A DNA stretch of 12,604 nucleotides from an uncultured Micrococcales bacterium (lineage in GTDB: Bacteria; Actinomycetota; Actinomycetes; Actinomycetales; Microbacteriaceae), in assembly GCA_913056225.1 (NCBI GenBank), contig CAJXMQ010000021.1, positions 1 to 12,604 of the forward strand. Direction: 5' to 3'. This document shows positions 12,086 to 12,604 of the stretch, in pieces. A model generated the notes under the pieces. It made no database searches and was not told the origin of the DNA. It saw only the letters and a list, made by a program, of their open reading frames with translations. Made by a program: the position numbers and the translations under genes. The first letter of the stretch is position 1. Each line of letters opens with the position of its first letter.

Positions 12086-12604
12086 TCCCTCGAGACCCGC
12101 AATTTGTCGAGCCCTTTTTAGTGCAGCTTGGGTTGCCTCGGTAAATATCTTGTGAACATCTGAGTTTTCAAACACTTCGATGGCTTTCTCGGTGGTGCCA
12201 TTGGGGCTTGTCACCTTGGCTCTTAGCTCTTCCGGTGAGCTCCCAGCCTGAACTACTAATTCGCTTGCTCCCAAGAATGTCTGCCTGACCATCACCGCCG
12301 CCTGCTGCGGGCTAAAACCATATTCAACTGCAAGCTTTTCAAATTGCTCAATGAAGTAAAAAACATAAGCTGGTCCGCTGCCACTGATGGTGCTGAGCGC
12401 ATCAATTTGAGATTCATCGCACTGAATCACCTCACCAACCGATTCAAACAGTTCAACAACCTGCTTGGTGTGCTGGTCATCACAGTGCTTTCCAGCTGCA
12501 ATGCCGCTAACGCCCATGCCAATCATTGAGGGGGTGTTGGGCATCACCCTAAACACTGGCTTGCCCGGCAGCTTTTCTTGCATTGCATCAATGGTTATGC
12601 CCCC
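12083..12604 (-). CDS. proC: Pyrroline-5-carboxylate reductase ProC, 5' part beyond the window
   Basis: The C-terminal 173 residues of the enzyme that reduces pyrroline-5-carboxylate to proline with NAD(P)H in the cytoplasm; the nucleotide-binding start of the Rossmann domain lies beyond base 12604. Visible parts are the end of the Rossmann fold (PVFRVMPNTPSMIGMG, with the conserved MPNTP) and the helical dimerisation domain containing the signature SGSGPAYVF (from about 12398 leftward), LGASELV and VTSPNGTTEKA. The protein ends normally with a TAG at 12083 that is shared with the -10 box of the next gene. proC beside bS22 and a small regulator repeats the mycobacterial order (Rv0500, Rv0500A, Rv0500B, from memory). 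Confidence 0.96.
   Translation of the reverse strand, partial: GGITIDAMQEKLPGKPVFRVMPNTPSMIGMGVSGIAAGKHCDDQHTKQVVELFESVGEVIQCDESQIDALSTISGSGPAYVFYFIEQFEKLAVEYGFSPQQAAVMVRQTFLGASELVVQAGSSPEELRAKVTSPNGTTEKAIEVFENSDVHKIFTEATQAALKRARQIAGLEG

Noticed and set aside
1..12604. Mobile elements, CRISPR arrays, tRNA or rRNA genes
   Set aside because: No transposase or integrase frame, no terminal inverted repeats with target duplications, no regularly spaced repeats beyond the 40-base operator block, and no tRNA-like cloverleaf noticed on either strand.

Overview
The window reads as a compact chromosomal segment of an actinobacterium, most likely a small-genome freshwater member of the Microbacteriaceae (Luna-type, such as Rhodoluna or Aquiluna relatives). 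That placement is inference. It rests on three things: a MenB of the mycobacterial (Asp-containing) type; a gene neighbourhood that matches the M. tuberculosis Rv0500-Rv0508 region (proC, 33-residue bS22 protein, HAD-IB/serB1-like, glutaredoxin) and the Rv0525-Rv0553 region (phosphoglycerate mutase-like, thioredoxin, ccdA, resB, ccsA, menE, menB, menC), as recalled from memory; and extremely tight packing with moderate, not high, G+C. No tRNA, rRNA, mobile element, CRISPR array or prophage gene was seen. No gene-free stretch exceeds about 90 bases.

Layout. 1-1734 (minus): menB followed by a truncated menE, the middle steps of menaquinone synthesis. 1752-2723 (plus): menC, diverging from menB and supplying the OSB that MenE activates. 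2708-7126 (minus): a five-gene operon of histidine phosphatase, TlpA-like lipoprotein, ccdA, resB and ccsB, that is, system II cytochrome c maturation, with every junction overlapping. 7183-8493 (plus): aspS of the archaeal/eukaryotic type. 8490-10005 (minus): an XRE regulator, a seven-helix membrane protein of unknown function and a small multidrug-export-like protein, linked by ATGA and TAATG overlaps. 10043-10282 (minus): glutaredoxin-like protein. 10312-11019 (plus): HAD-IB phosphatase. 11027-11125 (minus): a 32-residue ribosomal protein bS22/COX24-type gene. 11212-12073 (minus): a cysteine-free ArsR-type regulator overlapping a 2TM-domain protein. 12083-12604 (minus): the 3' part of proC.

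How the genes work together. The men genes make the quinone, and the ccs/ccd/tlpA genes build the c-type cytochromes that take electrons from it, so much of the left half serves respiration. The right half is general housekeeping plus two small regulator and membrane-protein modules of unknown purpose.

The most striking signal is not a protein. Seven of the nine transcription-unit heads visible here have a TAnnnT hexamer exactly six bases before the start codon, the geometry expected of leaderless mRNAs. At menB/menC two such -10 boxes overlap by five bases on opposite strands, so one 7-bp symmetrical element seems to drive both genes from a 17-bp intergenic space. At the XRE gene four TAGCAT hexamers lie across the predicted promoter, suggesting autoregulation.
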